DNA of 64,000 nucleotides from JAFAMS01 sp049520515 (GCA_049520515.1 JBEKPS010000005.1:1-64000), one strand, 5' to 3'. Numbered from the stretch's first letter, positions 15,531 through 25,069 are shown. Numbers and translations: made by a program. The notes: generated by a model not told the origin, from the letters alone.

Positions 15531-17270
15531 ATGCTGAGCAGCGTGTAGCGCCGCGTAGAGCCCCCCTCGCGCGAGTAAAGATTCATGCGTGCCCGTCTCC
15601 CGGACGCTCCCACGCTCGATGTAGAGGATCTTGGTCGCCCGCCGGATCGTCGAGAGCCGATGGGCGATAATCAGGATCGTCCGGCCGGGGAAGATACGAT
15701 CGAGCGCTTGCTCGATCAGGACCTCTGAATGAGAGTCGAGGGCGCTCGTTGCCTCATCGAGGATGAGGATCCGGGGGTTTCGCACGACGGCCCGGGCGAT
15801 CGCGATCCGGGCCCGTTCGCCGCCCGAGAGTCGCACTCCGCGATCGCCAACCCGGGTCGCGTACCCGTCGACGAGCCGGTCGATGAACTCGGCGGCATTT
15901 GCGATCTTCGCAGCTTCGACGATTTCGTCGTCGGTCGCGTCGAGGCGTCCGTAGCGGATGTTCTCCGCGACCGTCCCGGCAAAGAGCTGGGTCTCTTGGG
16001 GGACGAGCGCGATCGCCGACCGCAGAGCCTCCAGCCTGATGTTCTGCAGGTCGATGCCGTCGAGCGTGATCCGGCCGCCTTGCGGCTCGTAAAACCGGGG
16101 CACGAGATTTGCGATCGTCGTCTTTCCCGCACCCGAAGGACCGACGAGCGCCACGACTTCACCGGCGCCAATCTCGGCGTTGAATCCCTCGAGCACCTCA
16201 CCGTCCTCGGGACGGTAGGCGAAGGTCACGTTCTCGTACCTGATCTCGCCTTCGACTCGGCCGGGAGAAATCGCGTCCGGACGGTCAGCGCGCTCGACCG
16301 GAAGATCGAGGATCTCGTAAACGCGCGACGCGCCGACGATCGCTTTTTGGAAATCCGCGAAAAAGATCGCGAAGCGATTCATCGGGTTGATTGCGAGCGC
16401 AACGAGCGTCCAGAAGCGGAACACCTCTCCGGTGTTCATGCGCCCCGCCAGTACCTCGCGCGTCGAGAACAGCAGCATGCCGATGACGGACAGCATGATG
16501 ATAATCGCGACGACGGGGACCTGCGTCTGCATGAATTGCGTGACCTTCATGTAGGCGCCGAAATAATTCTGATTATTTCCATTAAAACGCGCGATTTCGT
16601 AATCTTCCCGCCCGAAGGCTTTGATCACGCGTTCGTTGGCCAGCGACTCGGTCAAGTTGCTGGAAAGATCCGCAATCTGCCGTTGGGCGGTCATCGCACC
16701 GCTTGCCACGAGCGCATTGAAACGTCCAACCGCATATACAATAAAGGGCGCGCACGCGAACAAGACGAGCGCGAGCAGCCAATCCGTGATGAACATGCCG
16801 ACCGTGGCGGCCACGAACGTGATCGTGGCTTGAATGAACTGCGGAAACGAGATGCTGACCGCTTCCGTCATGAGGGCCAGGTCGCTCGTCGAGCGCGAGA
16901 TCAGTTCGCCCGGACGCCAACGTTCGAAGAGCCCCAGCGGCATCCGCATCAAGCGCGCGAACAGCTCGACGCGAAAGCGCGCGACAAGGCGCTGGCCGCA
17001 CCATGCAGTGAGATAGTTTTGTCCGTACGATGCTGCGTTGGTCACCACAGCGACGCCGATCATCGCCACGATGATCTCCCAAAGGAAGGTGAGGTCGGGC
17101 GGGCGAGCCGCGAGGACGCGATTCTCAATTCCGCCGATTGCCCACGCATAGGCTGTCGGGCCGACGCCGGCGATGACGCCGAACGCGAGGGCGATGGCGA
17201 GCCGGGGATAGTATGGCTGCGCTTCTTTAAATAGACGCCGCAGGACGGCGACTCGCTGACGAACCTGCAC
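15528..17270 (-). CDS. ABC exporter, fused membrane and ATPase domains (MsbA-like)
   Basis: Half-transporter of 580 residues when started at the GTG at 17270; a longer ATG frame to 17408 would run into the divergent gene at 17333. The N-terminal part (residues 20-320) has six hydrophobic segments with the exporter coupling region (FLRLMRMPLGLFERWRPGEL-like). The C-terminal ATPase has Walker A GPSGAGKTT, Q-loop PQETQLF, signature LSGGERARIAIARA, Walker B ILILDEATSALD and the H-loop in IIAHRLSTI. It could move lipid A precursors, lipids or drugs; neighbours do not decide. The unrelated flgB operon follows. Confidence 0.88.
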   Translation of the reverse strand: MQVRQRVAVLRRLFKEAQPYYPRLAIALAFGVIAGVGPTAYAWAIGGIENRVLAARPPDLTFLWEIIVAMIGVAVVTNAASYGQNYLTAWCGQRLVARFRVELFARLMRMPLGLFERWRPGELISRSTSDLALMTEAVSISFPQFIQATITFVAATVGMFITDWLLALVLFACAPFIVYAVGRFNALVASGAMTAQRQIADLSSNLTESLANERVIKAFGREDYEIARFNGNNQNYFGAYMKVTQFMQTQVPVVAIIIMLSVIGMLLFSTREVLAGRMNTGEVFRFWTLVALAINPMNRFAIFFADFQKAIVGASRVYEILDLPVERADRPDAISPGRVEGEIRYENVTFAYRPEDGEVLEGFNAEIGAGEVVALVGPSGAGKTTIANLVPRFYEPQGGRITLDGIDLQNIRLEALRSAIALVPQETQLFAGTVAENIRYGRLDATDDEIVEAAKIANAAEFIDRLVDGYATRVGDRGVRLSGGERARIAIARAVVRNPRILILDEATSALDSHSEVLIEQALDRIFPGRTILIIAHRLSTIRRATKILYIERGSVRETGTHESLLARGGLYAALHAAQH

Positions 17271-17332
17271 TGGCAAGCGAGTTTCGCGCTTTCCCCCGAA
17301 ACCTTTGCCCTCGTCGCCCCGTAGATTTGAGT

Positions 17333-17893
17333 ATGGACTGCTATTTCCACTCGAACGTACCGTCAGTTGCTCTGTGTACGCACTGCAGCAAATCGATTTG
17401 CGCGACATGCCGCGACGAGCGGGGCGAATGCCCGAGCTGCCGCCTGGCCGAGCGCATCGATGCGCGCGGAGGCAGGCTTCCGGGCGATGTTGGCCAGCCT
17501 GGACCGCGACCGCAGAGTCAGCCGTCTCAACCCAGCGTCAGACCGACAGCCGCAGTGGCGACCGCGCCAAACGAGACGCGCGTCCTAGCCGCGCTCGGCT
17601 ATCCGTTTTGGCCGCTTGCGATTCTCGCGCTCTTCGATCCGAAACGCGACGGTTATATTCGGCGGCAAGCTTGGCAAGCTCTGGGCTTCAATTTCGGAAT
17701 GGCGGCAGTCGGCTTCTTTCTCCACGCGGTTGCGGCGATTCCATTCTTGGGCTGGTCGGCGTGGCCGCTGATCCCGTTCCTGCTCCCAATCATGATCGTA
17801 GCGGACGTCGTCTATGCGTTTAAAGTGTGGCACGGTGAAGACGTACGGATTCCCCTCATCAGCGATTGGGTCGACATGCGGGTCCCACTCTAA
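17333..17893 (+). CDS. Small membrane protein with B-box-like zinc finger
   Basis: The 186-residue protein begins MDCYFHSNVPSVALCTHCSK and continues ICATCRDERGECPSCR, a Cys/His array like a B-box-type zinc finger. A Pro/Gln-rich linker (residues 55-80) leads to a region with three hydrophobic segments (YPFWPLAILALF, NFGMAAVGFFLHAVAAIPFLGW, WPLIPFLLPIMIVADVVYAF), similar to DUF4870-type small membrane proteins. Function is unknown; such modules are thought to mediate protein contacts. Divergent from the ABC exporter with about 60 nt between the starts. TTG at 17327 is an alternative start. Confidence 0.75.
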   Translation: MDCYFHSNVPSVALCTHCSKSICATCRDERGECPSCRLAERIDARGGRLPGDVGQPGPRPQSQPSQPSVRPTAAVATAPNETRVLAALGYPFWPLAILALFDPKRDGYIRRQAWQALGFNFGMAAVGFFLHAVAAIPFLGWSAWPLIPFLLPIMIVADVVYAFKVWHGEDVRIPLISDWVDMRVPL

Positions 17894-17949
17894 GAAAAAG
17901 CTCTCCCAGGAATCTAACGGCAATTTGCCGCGGCGCCGAAAAAATATAG

Positions 17950-19728
17950 GTGACCGCGCAGATTGAAACCGTTCTTGAATCGCTCGAAGCCATCGTCGCC
18001 GAATCGCCGCACGCCGTCAGCTTCCTGTTCGAACGTGCGCGCGTGCTTGAAGCGCTCGGCCGAGACGCTCTTGCCGAAGAGGCCTATCGGGCCGTGTTGC
18101 TCGAGGACCGCTCGCATTTTCGCGCGCTCAATGATTTAGGCCGGCTCTACCATCGCAACAAGCTGATAAAAGAGGCAGAAGTCTGCTTCCGCGCCGCCGT
18201 CGCGGTCGATCCGCACAGCGTCGTTGGCGCGACGAACCTCGGCTACGTTCTTTTCGGGCGCGGCGATTTGCAGGGAGCGGAGCTGGAATTCAATCGCGCG
18301 CTCGCCCTTCACCCCGATCACGCGCCGGCGATTCGCGGTCTGACCGGCGTGCTGCGCGGCCTCGGTGGAGACCCCAGGCATCTTCAGGTTACGCAAGCCG
18401 AAGCGCCCAAGCTGATGCCCCAGGTTTCCGCCGCTGATGCGTACGTCGAATATGTCTACGAAGTCGCGGCTAACACGATCCTCGCCGGTGAGACCGATTC
18501 GGTTCGCTCGTTTCTCGAGAAGCTGCTCGGACGGGATCCCGCAAACGTCCGTCTCCTGTGGCGTCTAGCCGATTTCGCGTCGCGTCAGCACAATCATCAA
18601 GCCGCGCTTCAAATATATCAGCATGCAGCCGCAATCGAACCCGAAAATCGCGAACTGCATTTGGGGATCGCGAGCGCGTATGAAGAGATGGGCAATGGGG
18701 AAGCGGCAAGCGCAGTTTGGAGCAGCGACGTTCTGCGCGGCGTGGTACGCATCTTCGAATATAAGGGTACGCACGAGCCGGTTCGCCTACTTACCGTTGC
18801 GTCGGCGCTTCATGCGATTCGCTACGAGCTTCTCGTCGACTACTCGCGCGTTCGAAACACCGTCATTTATACGCAAGCTTACGCGGACGCGTACCCGTTG
18901 CCGGAGCACGACGCCGTTTTTATCGCAATTGGCGACGTCGAATCGGATTCGGCTGCGCTCGCGGTCGCGAAACGTATCGTGGCACGAACGAACGCGCCGG
19001 TCATCAATCGTCCCGAATCTGTCGCGCACACCGGGCGGCTCGAGCAATCGATGCGCCTCGGTCTGCTGGAAGGAGTGCGCACCTCGCACATCGTCCCCGT
19101 ATCGCGCGAGCGGCTCTGCCAAGCGGACAGCGACGTCCTCGTACGCGATCTCGGATTCGAGTTCCCGATGCTGCTGCGCAGCCCGGGTTTCCACAACGGC
19201 TTCTTCTTCGAACCTGTCGATCGCCCCGATCAGCTCCGAGCGGTTGCTTCGCAGCTCCTAGGCGACGAGGTCTTTTTGATTTCGTTCGAAGACACGCGCT
19301 CAGCGGACGGAATGATGCGCAAGTATCGCGTCATGTGCATCGACGGCGTGCTCTACCCCATACATCTTGCGGTCTCACCGAAGTGGAAAGTCCACTACGC
19401 GTCATCGCAGATGCACGAATCCGCCCGGTTCCGCGCCGAAGAAGCCAAGTTCTTATCGGATCCATCCAGTGTCGTCGGTGCGCGTGCGATGCACGCGCTT
19501 GAATCGATTGCGAAAGCGATGGATCTGGACTACGGCGGTATCGATTTCGGAATCGACGCCAATGGAAACGTCGTCGTATTCGAAGCGAACGGCGCGATGG
19601 GAATCTTCATGCCCGACGACGACCCGCGGTGGGACTACCGGCGCAGCGCATTTTCGGCCGCGCTCGATGCAGCTAAAAACATGATCGTACGCCGCGCGAC
19701 GCCTACGAGTCCTCAGCCGGAACGCTGA
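17950..19728 (+). CDS. TPR / ATP-grasp fusion protein 1
   Basis: A 592-residue protein from a GTG start. Residues 1-300 hold tetratricopeptide repeats (for example AVAVDPHSVVGATNLGYVLFGRGDLQGAELEF). Residues 330-585 look like an ATP-grasp ligase: FEFPMLLRSPGFHNG, EVFLISFEDTRSADG, MRKYRVMCIDGVLYPIHLAVSPKWKVHY and the metal-binding-type VVFEANGAMGIFMPDDDPRWDYRR. The second half is clearly related to the protein at 54649-55929. The substrate is unknown; ATP-grasp enzymes join a carboxylate to an amine or thiol, and the TPR part could bind a protein or peptide partner. Its 3' end overlaps the convergent photolyase gene by 26 nt. Confidence 0.8.
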   Translation: MTAQIETVLESLEAIVAESPHAVSFLFERARVLEALGRDALAEEAYRAVLLEDRSHFRALNDLGRLYHRNKLIKEAEVCFRAAVAVDPHSVVGATNLGYVLFGRGDLQGAELEFNRALALHPDHAPAIRGLTGVLRGLGGDPRHLQVTQAEAPKLMPQVSAADAYVEYVYEVAANTILAGETDSVRSFLEKLLGRDPANVRLLWRLADFASRQHNHQAALQIYQHAAAIEPENRELHLGIASAYEEMGNGEAASAVWSSDVLRGVVRIFEYKGTHEPVRLLTVASALHAIRYELLVDYSRVRNTVIYTQAYADAYPLPEHDAVFIAIGDVESDSAALAVAKRIVARTNAPVINRPESVAHTGRLEQSMRLGLLEGVRTSHIVPVSRERLCQADSDVLVRDLGFEFPMLLRSPGFHNGFFFEPVDRPDQLRAVASQLLGDEVFLISFEDTRSADGMMRKYRVMCIDGVLYPIHLAVSPKWKVHYASSQMHESARFRAEEAKFLSDPSSVVGARAMHALESIAKAMDLDYGGIDFGIDANGNVVVFEANGAMGIFMPDDDPRWDYRRSAFSAALDAAKNMIVRRATPTSPQPER

Positions 19729-21130
19729 CCTCCCGCTTGTAGCGTTCCAAGAAGGCGCGTGCAGCCGTGTCGTGATCGACGACCGGCACGGGATAACCAT
19801 CGCTTCCGAAAAGTGAGAGTGCGAGCTGCTGACTTCTGGCGTGCGCATCCGGCTCGAAGAGCGATCGATCGCTGCGCGACGCGAGCTCCGGAATCCATCG
19901 GCGAATATAGCGGCCGGTGGGATCGCAGCGACGGCTCTGCGTGCGGGGATTGTAGATGCGGGGATAAGCGGCGAGATCCGCGCCCACACCGGAGATCCAT
20001 TGCCAATTTCCGCTCGCAAGCGCCGGCTCGTCTTCGATTAGCCAATGATCCCATTCGTCACGGCCGATTCTCCAATCGACGCCTAAATCGAAACACAAGA
20101 ACGAAGCGGCGATCGCGCGTACGCGCGGATGCATCCAGCCCGTTGCACGCAGCTGACGAATGCCCGCGTCAATCAGAGGATAACCGGTCTTACCCGCGCG
20201 CCACGCATCGAGCGCCGGATGCGTCCGCGAGAAATTGAAGCGGCGCATCTTGTCTTGCAGCGGAGCGTCATCGAGAGCTTCGTTGAAATGAGCGAGCTGT
20301 AGGAAGAAATCACGTTGCGCCATTGCACGCAGGAACAGATCGATCGAGATACGCTCCTCGGTCAAGAGCAATCGATCGGCGCGCCGGTTGCGCACCGCGG
20401 CGACGACACTCCGGGCGGCGATTGCACCGAACGACAGCGGTGCGCCGAGCTGCGACGTCTGCCCGTCCGCCGGAACGTTTCGTGCGATCGCGTATTGTAA
20501 GAGCTCGCTCTCGAGAAAGCGTTCGAAGGCCGCGCGAATCGCATCGACGTCAACTGCTTCGCTGAGCTCAGCGCTACTTCCGAATTCCGCCGGACTCGGA
20601 AGTCCTTCGCTCGACACCTCCGGGGCGGAAAATTGCGCGTCAAGTGTGTCGTACGGAACGATGTCTTGCTGCATCCAACGTTCGAAGTAGGCTGCGAACG
20701 ACCGATAACCGCGCCGTTCGACTGCTGTCTCCTCGGGTGCAACGGCGGGAGCGTCATGCACGACCGTCACGCGCAGCCCCGCTTCTTCCAGCGCGGCTTG
20801 CACGTCGCGATCAACCCGAGCGCCGTGTGCGTCGTATGACGCACTCCACACGATGCTCGTTCCGCCGACTGCGCGTGCCAATGCACGTAAAGTCGAGGCC
20901 GTGCGACCCCGCCGGACGATAAGTCGTCCACCTCGCGCAGCGATCGCACAATCGAGCGCTGCAACGGCACTACAATAGTACGCAGCGCGACGCGGGGAGC
21001 TTCGCAGACGCCCGGACGTCGCCGGATCGACGATGACGACGGGTACGACGCGCGCCTCGAGTGACGCCGCAGCGAGCGCGGCGTGATCCTCCAAACGAAG
21101 GTCCCGCGTGAAGTGCAGAATCGCCGTCAT
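19703..21130 (-). CDS. phr: Deoxyribodipyrimidine photolyase
   Basis: Light-driven repair of UV-induced cyclobutane pyrimidine dimers. The 475-residue protein has the N-terminal antenna-binding alpha/beta domain (TAILHFTRDLRLEDHAALAAA) and the C-terminal FAD domain, with GYPLIDAGIRQLRATGWMHPRVRAIAASFL, DWRIGRDEWDHWLIEDEPALASGNWQW and YPRIYNPRTQSRRCDPTGRYIRRWIPEL. The tryptophans for FAD photoreduction are present in this block. The exact class (CPD class I versus cryptochrome-like) cannot be settled by eye. ATG start at 21130. Confidence 0.93.
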   Translation of the reverse strand: MTAILHFTRDLRLEDHAALAAASLEARVVPVVIVDPATSGRLRSSPRRAAYYCSAVAALDCAIAARGGRLIVRRGRTASTLRALARAVGGTSIVWSASYDAHGARVDRDVQAALEEAGLRVTVVHDAPAVAPEETAVERRGYRSFAAYFERWMQQDIVPYDTLDAQFSAPEVSSEGLPSPAEFGSSAELSEAVDVDAIRAAFERFLESELLQYAIARNVPADGQTSQLGAPLSFGAIAARSVVAAVRNRRADRLLLTEERISIDLFLRAMAQRDFFLQLAHFNEALDDAPLQDKMRRFNFSRTHPALDAWRAGKTGYPLIDAGIRQLRATGWMHPRVRAIAASFLCFDLGVDWRIGRDEWDHWLIEDEPALASGNWQWISGVGADLAAYPRIYNPRTQSRRCDPTGRYIRRWIPELASRSDRSLFEPDAHARSQQLALSLFGSDGYPVPVVDHDTAARAFLERYKREVSVPAEDS

Positions 21131-21191
21131 CGGAAGGCTACGGTTTCGTGCGAGCGGGAACTAAGGCCCCCCTGGTCGCACAACTCATTCC

Positions 21192-21680
21192 GTGCCGTCG
21201 AAGGTCTTTATTCGCTTCGCGGTGCCGCGCGATGCCGAACGCATGATCAGCGAGGGCATCGTCGGCGGACCGCTTCCCTCAGGGCAAACATGGGTAAATC
21301 GCACCCGCCTCTGGCTCACCGAACAGCAAGCTGGACGCCGTCTCGTTCTCGTTGCTGAAGACGGAAAAGGCATTCTCGGCACGATTCAACTCGTCTTCAG
21401 GTTACCTGAGGGCTATAACGATCCCGAAGCTGCCAATGGTGCGGATGTTGCGATGATGGAAATGCTGCGAATGCGCCGAGGCGCAAGCGCACTCATCGCC
21501 AACAAGCTCGTCGACGAAGTTCAAGGTTTGGCGCGCAAGCGCGGTGTGAAGACGCTCACATTTTGCATTTCGCTCGATCAGTCGGCAGCGGTCGCTCAAG
21601 TCAAGTCTTGGGGCTTCGAAGAGTTCCGCATCATGCCCGAAAAACGCGGGATGATCGCGTTCTTCCGCAAGGGGATCTAA
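21192..21680 (+). CDS. GNAT-family N-acetyltransferase
   Basis: The 162-residue protein from a GTG start has the GNAT layout: RLVLVAEDGKGILGTIQLVF (strands 2-4), then a degenerate acetyl-CoA-binding segment RMRRGASALIANKLVDEVQGLARKRGVKTLTFCIS and a final SWGFEEFRIMPEKRGMIAFFRK. The usual R/Q-x-x-G-x-G/A pyrophosphate loop is only partly recognisable (MRRGASA). Substrate unknown. It lies alone between the divergent photolyase gene and the convergent glycosyltransferase gene. Confidence 0.75.
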   Translation: MPSKVFIRFAVPRDAERMISEGIVGGPLPSGQTWVNRTRLWLTEQQAGRRLVLVAEDGKGILGTIQLVFRLPEGYNDPEAANGADVAMMEMLRMRRGASALIANKLVDEVQGLARKRGVKTLTFCISLDQSAAVAQVKSWGFEEFRIMPEKRGMIAFFRKGI

Positions 21681-21683
21681 GCC

Positions 21684-23390
21684 TCAATACGCGACGTTGC
21701 GGTTCCCTGAGCGGAGATTTTCAAGGGTTCGCTTGCGCAGCGCCTCGACGTACACTCGCCCCGTCGCCGGATGACGTTCGAACATCTTTTGAAGTTCGAC
21801 GGCGTGATCGAGGCCCGGCCGCGTCGAGAACTGCTGCTCGCCGAAACGTAACCAGCTTTCGGCCGTAACCATGGGGACGTGCACGAAGTCGAAGCGCTCG
21901 GCGATGCGAATGAGCACCTCGAGATCGCACACGAAAAGATCTTCAGCCAGGGCCCCGATCTCCAAGAGCTCGGCGCGGCGGATCATAAACCGCGCAACGT
22001 GGTGATAAGCGTAAGCTTCGCTGAGATCGACGGTGCCGCTGAATCGGTTGAGATCGTAGATAACACTCTCGTTCTTTGCCTTCGCGAGACATAGTGCCGC
22101 ATTCGAGTGTGCGACGACGGCGCCGCTCGTTTCCAGGGCCGCGACGCATCGAAGCACATGATCGGGATAAATGACGTCGTCGTCGGCCACCCACTCGACA
22201 TACTCGCCTTTCGCTTCGCGCAATCCGAGATTCACGGCGGCGGCAGGGCCGCCATTGACCTCTGCGTTAACGACGCGGACGCGTGGATCGAGAAGGGCGA
22301 GATGGCTCACGTCTTCGCCGCCGTCATTCACGACGAGTATCTCGAGCCGCGCATAATACTGGTCGCCCAAACGCCGCACCGCTTGCTCGACGAGAACTCG
22401 CCTGTTGTACGTGGGAATGATGATCGAGACGAGCGGCGCGCGCGCCGGAGGATCGACCTGCATTCTCTCGAGACTGGAAACGATATCAGACGGACGATCC
22501 GGTATCTCCAAAGGATGCGCAGGTTTTCCGCAAACCGCTTGTGCGACCGAAGCTGCAATCGACCGGAACGACCAGGGATCGTACTCTGGTAGGCCTTCCA
22601 GGACTTCGGATGCGCCGGCAGTCGATGCAGCTACAACCGGAAAGCCGCGTTTTGCAAAAGCGCACGCCCATGACGGGTCCGTAACGGAGAGATCGACGAT
22701 GCACGCCGCAGTTGCAAGAACGTTCGCCACGTCCGGATCATCCGCGGGAACGTATCGAAACGGAGTCGGGAAGTTTGGCGCACTCGGCGCAACGATCACG
22801 ACTTCACGGTGGCCCTGTTCCAACGCGAACGCTCCAATCGCCGTCAAGTCTCCCGGATCATCCGCGCTCCAAAGCACGATCTTCTCCCTCTTCGAGTGCT
22901 CGAGAGTCGGGAGATCGCGCCTCGGAAACCAACGCGTAACGTTACAGCGGACTGGACCAACATGCTTGCGAATTCGCCGCAGCTCTTCGAACGAACGGAC
23001 AACGACTGTACTCGCAAGAGTTAGGAGATGCCGCAGCTGTCCCAGACGCGTGGGATCGTAGACGCAGCGTTCGAGTAGGGTCTGACCTACGACGTCAAGC
23101 GTGCCTTTCTCAATGCCTTCCATATAAAGCCGTCGCATGTCATAGGACTCGATTTGGCGGGAGATATCGAAGGCGGCACGTCGCGACATGTCCACGCGTA
23201 CGTCCTCGAAGAGGAGCATAACCGCGGCGTCGGCACCTCGGCGCCGAACCTCGAGCAACGCGTCTCGTGCGGCGATCACCTCGTCCATCACCGCGTCCGC
23301 AGAAACAACAAATACCGGCACATCGGCCAGCCAGGCGGCATATGCTCGCGCTCCGGCCCCGTACGTACGCGCGCCGCCCTCCTCGACCAA
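21684..23390 (-). CDS. Family 2 glycosyltransferase with N-terminal extension
   Basis: A 568-residue protein. Residues 325-430 are a GT-A domain of the GT2 type: LVSIIIPTYNRRVLVEQAVRRLGDQYYARLEILVVNDGGED, GGPAAAVNLGLREAKGEYVEWVADDDVIYPDHV, where DDD is the nucleotide-sugar/metal site. The first 320 residues are unusual; part (EKIVLWSADDPGDLTAIGAFALEQG, then VANVLATAACIVDLSVTDPSWACAFAKRGFPVVAASTAGASEVL) resembles a GT-B-like nucleotide-binding half. It may glycosylate a surface polymer or flagellin, but this is not shown. It is last in the minus-strand run that starts at 30920, 8 nt after moaA. Confidence 0.8.
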   Translation of the reverse strand: MVEEGGARTYGAGARAYAAWLADVPVFVVSADAVMDEVIAARDALLEVRRRGADAAVMLLFEDVRVDMSRRAAFDISRQIESYDMRRLYMEGIEKGTLDVVGQTLLERCVYDPTRLGQLRHLLTLASTVVVRSFEELRRIRKHVGPVRCNVTRWFPRRDLPTLEHSKREKIVLWSADDPGDLTAIGAFALEQGHREVVIVAPSAPNFPTPFRYVPADDPDVANVLATAACIVDLSVTDPSWACAFAKRGFPVVAASTAGASEVLEGLPEYDPWSFRSIAASVAQAVCGKPAHPLEIPDRPSDIVSSLERMQVDPPARAPLVSIIIPTYNRRVLVEQAVRRLGDQYYARLEILVVNDGGEDVSHLALLDPRVRVVNAEVNGGPAAAVNLGLREAKGEYVEWVADDDVIYPDHVLRCVAALETSGAVVAHSNAALCLAKAKNESVIYDLNRFSGTVDLSEAYAYHHVARFMIRRAELLEIGALAEDLFVCDLEVLIRIAERFDFVHVPMVTAESWLRFGEQQFSTRPGLDHAVELQKMFERHPATGRVYVEALRKRTLENLRSGNRNVAY

Positions 23391-23398
23391 ACGAAAAG

Positions 23399-24418
23399 CT
23401 AGCCGCCGATTTCGGAAAAGGCCCGCATCGCCGATGCGGTCTTGCCGATGTCGAGATGATGTCGCTCCGGCTTGATCAACATCGCGCCCGAGAAGATCGC
23501 GGCCATCTCGTCACGCGATGCGCCGGACCGAACTGGTGCGCGCAAGTCGATATGATGATCGCCGAAGAGGCACAAGCGCAAACGTCCGTCGGCGGAGAGC
23601 CGAACACGATTGCAGCGCTCGCAATAATCGTGCGAGAGTGGTGAGATCACGCCGACGGCTCCGAGAGCGCCGGGGAAGGCGAAATATCGCGCCGGGCCGT
23701 TTCCGCCGGGGCCATCGACGGGCAGCAGGGCACCCGACTCCTCCACGCGCTTCAAGATCTCGGCGGCCGAGATGTACGCATCCGTTTGCATGTCGAGATT
23801 CTCTGCAACCGGCATAAGCTCGATGAAGCGAACGTAGATCTCGCGTTTGCGCGTCAGCTCCGCGAACGCAAGGACTTCGTCGTCATTCTGTCCGCGCATC
23901 ACGACGCAGTTGAGCTTGATCGGCCGGAGGCCCACGTCGATCGCTGCGTCGATTCCCGCAATAACGCGATCGAGTCCGTCGCGGCGAGCGATCGCGAAGA
24001 ACCGGTCCTCGCGCAACGTATCGAGCGAGATGTTGACGCGACGCAATCCGGCGTCGCGCAGCTCCGCGGCGCGCTCGGCGAGCAACAGTCCATTGGTTGA
24101 GAGCGCGATGTCGTCAATCCCCGGAATGCGCGCCAGCATATCGACGAGCCGAACGAGGTCGCGACGCAACAGCGGCTCGCCGCCGGTCAGTCGAATTGAG
24201 CGCAACCCAACCGAGGCGCCGGCCTCCACGATTTGGGCTATTTCTTCGTACGTGAGGATGTCGGGCTTCGGAATCCACGGTAGGCCGGACTCCGGCATGC
24301 AGTAGACGCATCGCAGATTGCAGCGATCCGTGACCGAGATGCGGAGATATGTGATCGGACGATTGAACCTGTCCACGAGGGGCGCGGCGGTTCCGATCAG
24401 ATCGATGCTGGCAGCCAC
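23399..24418 (-). CDS. moaA: GTP 3',8-cyclase MoaA (molybdenum cofactor step 1)
   Basis: Radical-SAM enzyme that, with MoaC, turns GTP into cyclic pyranopterin monophosphate. The 339-residue protein has the N-terminal cluster motif CNLRCVYC (about residues 32-39) and LTGGEPLLRRD, and the C-terminal cluster region CERCNRVRLSADGRLRLCLFG. The terminal GG tail needed for activity is present (EIGG at the end). moaD, moaE and a MoeB-type gene lie upstream in the same run; moaC is not in the window. Confidence 0.96.
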   Translation of the reverse strand: MAASIDLIGTAAPLVDRFNRPITYLRISVTDRCNLRCVYCMPESGLPWIPKPDILTYEEIAQIVEAGASVGLRSIRLTGGEPLLRRDLVRLVDMLARIPGIDDIALSTNGLLLAERAAELRDAGLRRVNISLDTLREDRFFAIARRDGLDRVIAGIDAAIDVGLRPIKLNCVVMRGQNDDEVLAFAELTRKREIYVRFIELMPVAENLDMQTDAYISAAEILKRVEESGALLPVDGPGGNGPARYFAFPGALGAVGVISPLSHDYCERCNRVRLSADGRLRLCLFGDHHIDLRAPVRSGASRDEMAAIFSGAMLIKPERHHLDIGKTASAMRAFSEIGG

Positions 24419-24430
24419 GTGGGGTGCCTT

Positions 24431-25069
24431 CTACGTCCCGAAGACGGTATCCGGTACGGGGACGTTCAGCTGGAAATTCGAGAACGTCGTCGTGACGTCG
24501 GCGTTATAGCTCGGCAGATTCACCTTGCCGTTCTGCGCACGAACCAAATAATTACCGCCGACGCGAACGTACTCTTGGCCGAACGTGACCGTCCCACCGT
24601 CCACGTACGTCCAGGTATACGAGGACGGCATCGCGCTCGCGTCGTCCACCGTGACGTCCAGGTGCGCGACGCGTCCGCTTCGCTTTGGCGTCAAGCGCAG
24701 CGTGGTCGTGCCGCCGCCTGATGTGAGAATCGAGACGTCGTAAACCTCCGGCCAGGTCGAGGGTGGATCGATCTTCGGATAGATCTTTTGGAATTGTTGC
24801 GCCAGCACCGGGACCGTGTCGAAGACAACTGCCTGCTTGTCCGGCTTCTTGAAATAGTAATTGCCATCGAGCGTCGGGCTCAGCGGCAGCGTGTGAAAGG
24901 CGATCACGACGTGCAAGCTGGCAGTGTAGCTTTGCAGATTTGGATTGACTGCGGTCATGCGCTGCAAGAGCGCAGCCGGAGAACTCGCAGCCAGCCCGGG
25001 CCTAAACCCAAAGGTGAACGCTAAGGCCACGGTGGCGAGGATGAGCACTCTGAGGGCTGCGGGCTTCAC
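24431..25069 (-). CDS. LolA-like periplasmic protein
   Basis: The 212-residue protein has a signal peptide (residues 1-28, VLILATVALAFTFGFRPGLAA) and then the pattern of LolA/DUF2092-type outer-membrane lipoprotein carriers: AALLQRMTAVNPNLQSYTASLHV, GNYYFKKPDKQAVVFDTVP, and VDGGTVTFGQEYVRVGGNYLVRAQNGKVNLPSYNADVTTTFSNFQLN. Sequence similarity to LolA proper is modest. Its ATG overlaps the queG stop (ATGA), so the two are cotranscribed. Confidence 0.65.
   Translation of the reverse strand: MKPAALRVLILATVALAFTFGFRPGLAASSPAALLQRMTAVNPNLQSYTASLHVVIAFHTLPLSPTLDGNYYFKKPDKQAVVFDTVPVLAQQFQKIYPKIDPPSTWPEVYDVSILTSGGGTTTLRLTPKRSGRVAHLDVTVDDASAMPSSYTWTYVDGGTVTFGQEYVRVGGNYLVRAQNGKVNLPSYNADVTTTFSNFQLNVPVPDTVFGT

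Noticed and set aside
15729..17234. A 501-codon open frame on the plus strand opposite the ABC exporter
   Set aside because: It is an antisense shadow of a high-GC gene with clear ATPase motifs; its translation is rich in Arg, Asp and His without any domain pattern.
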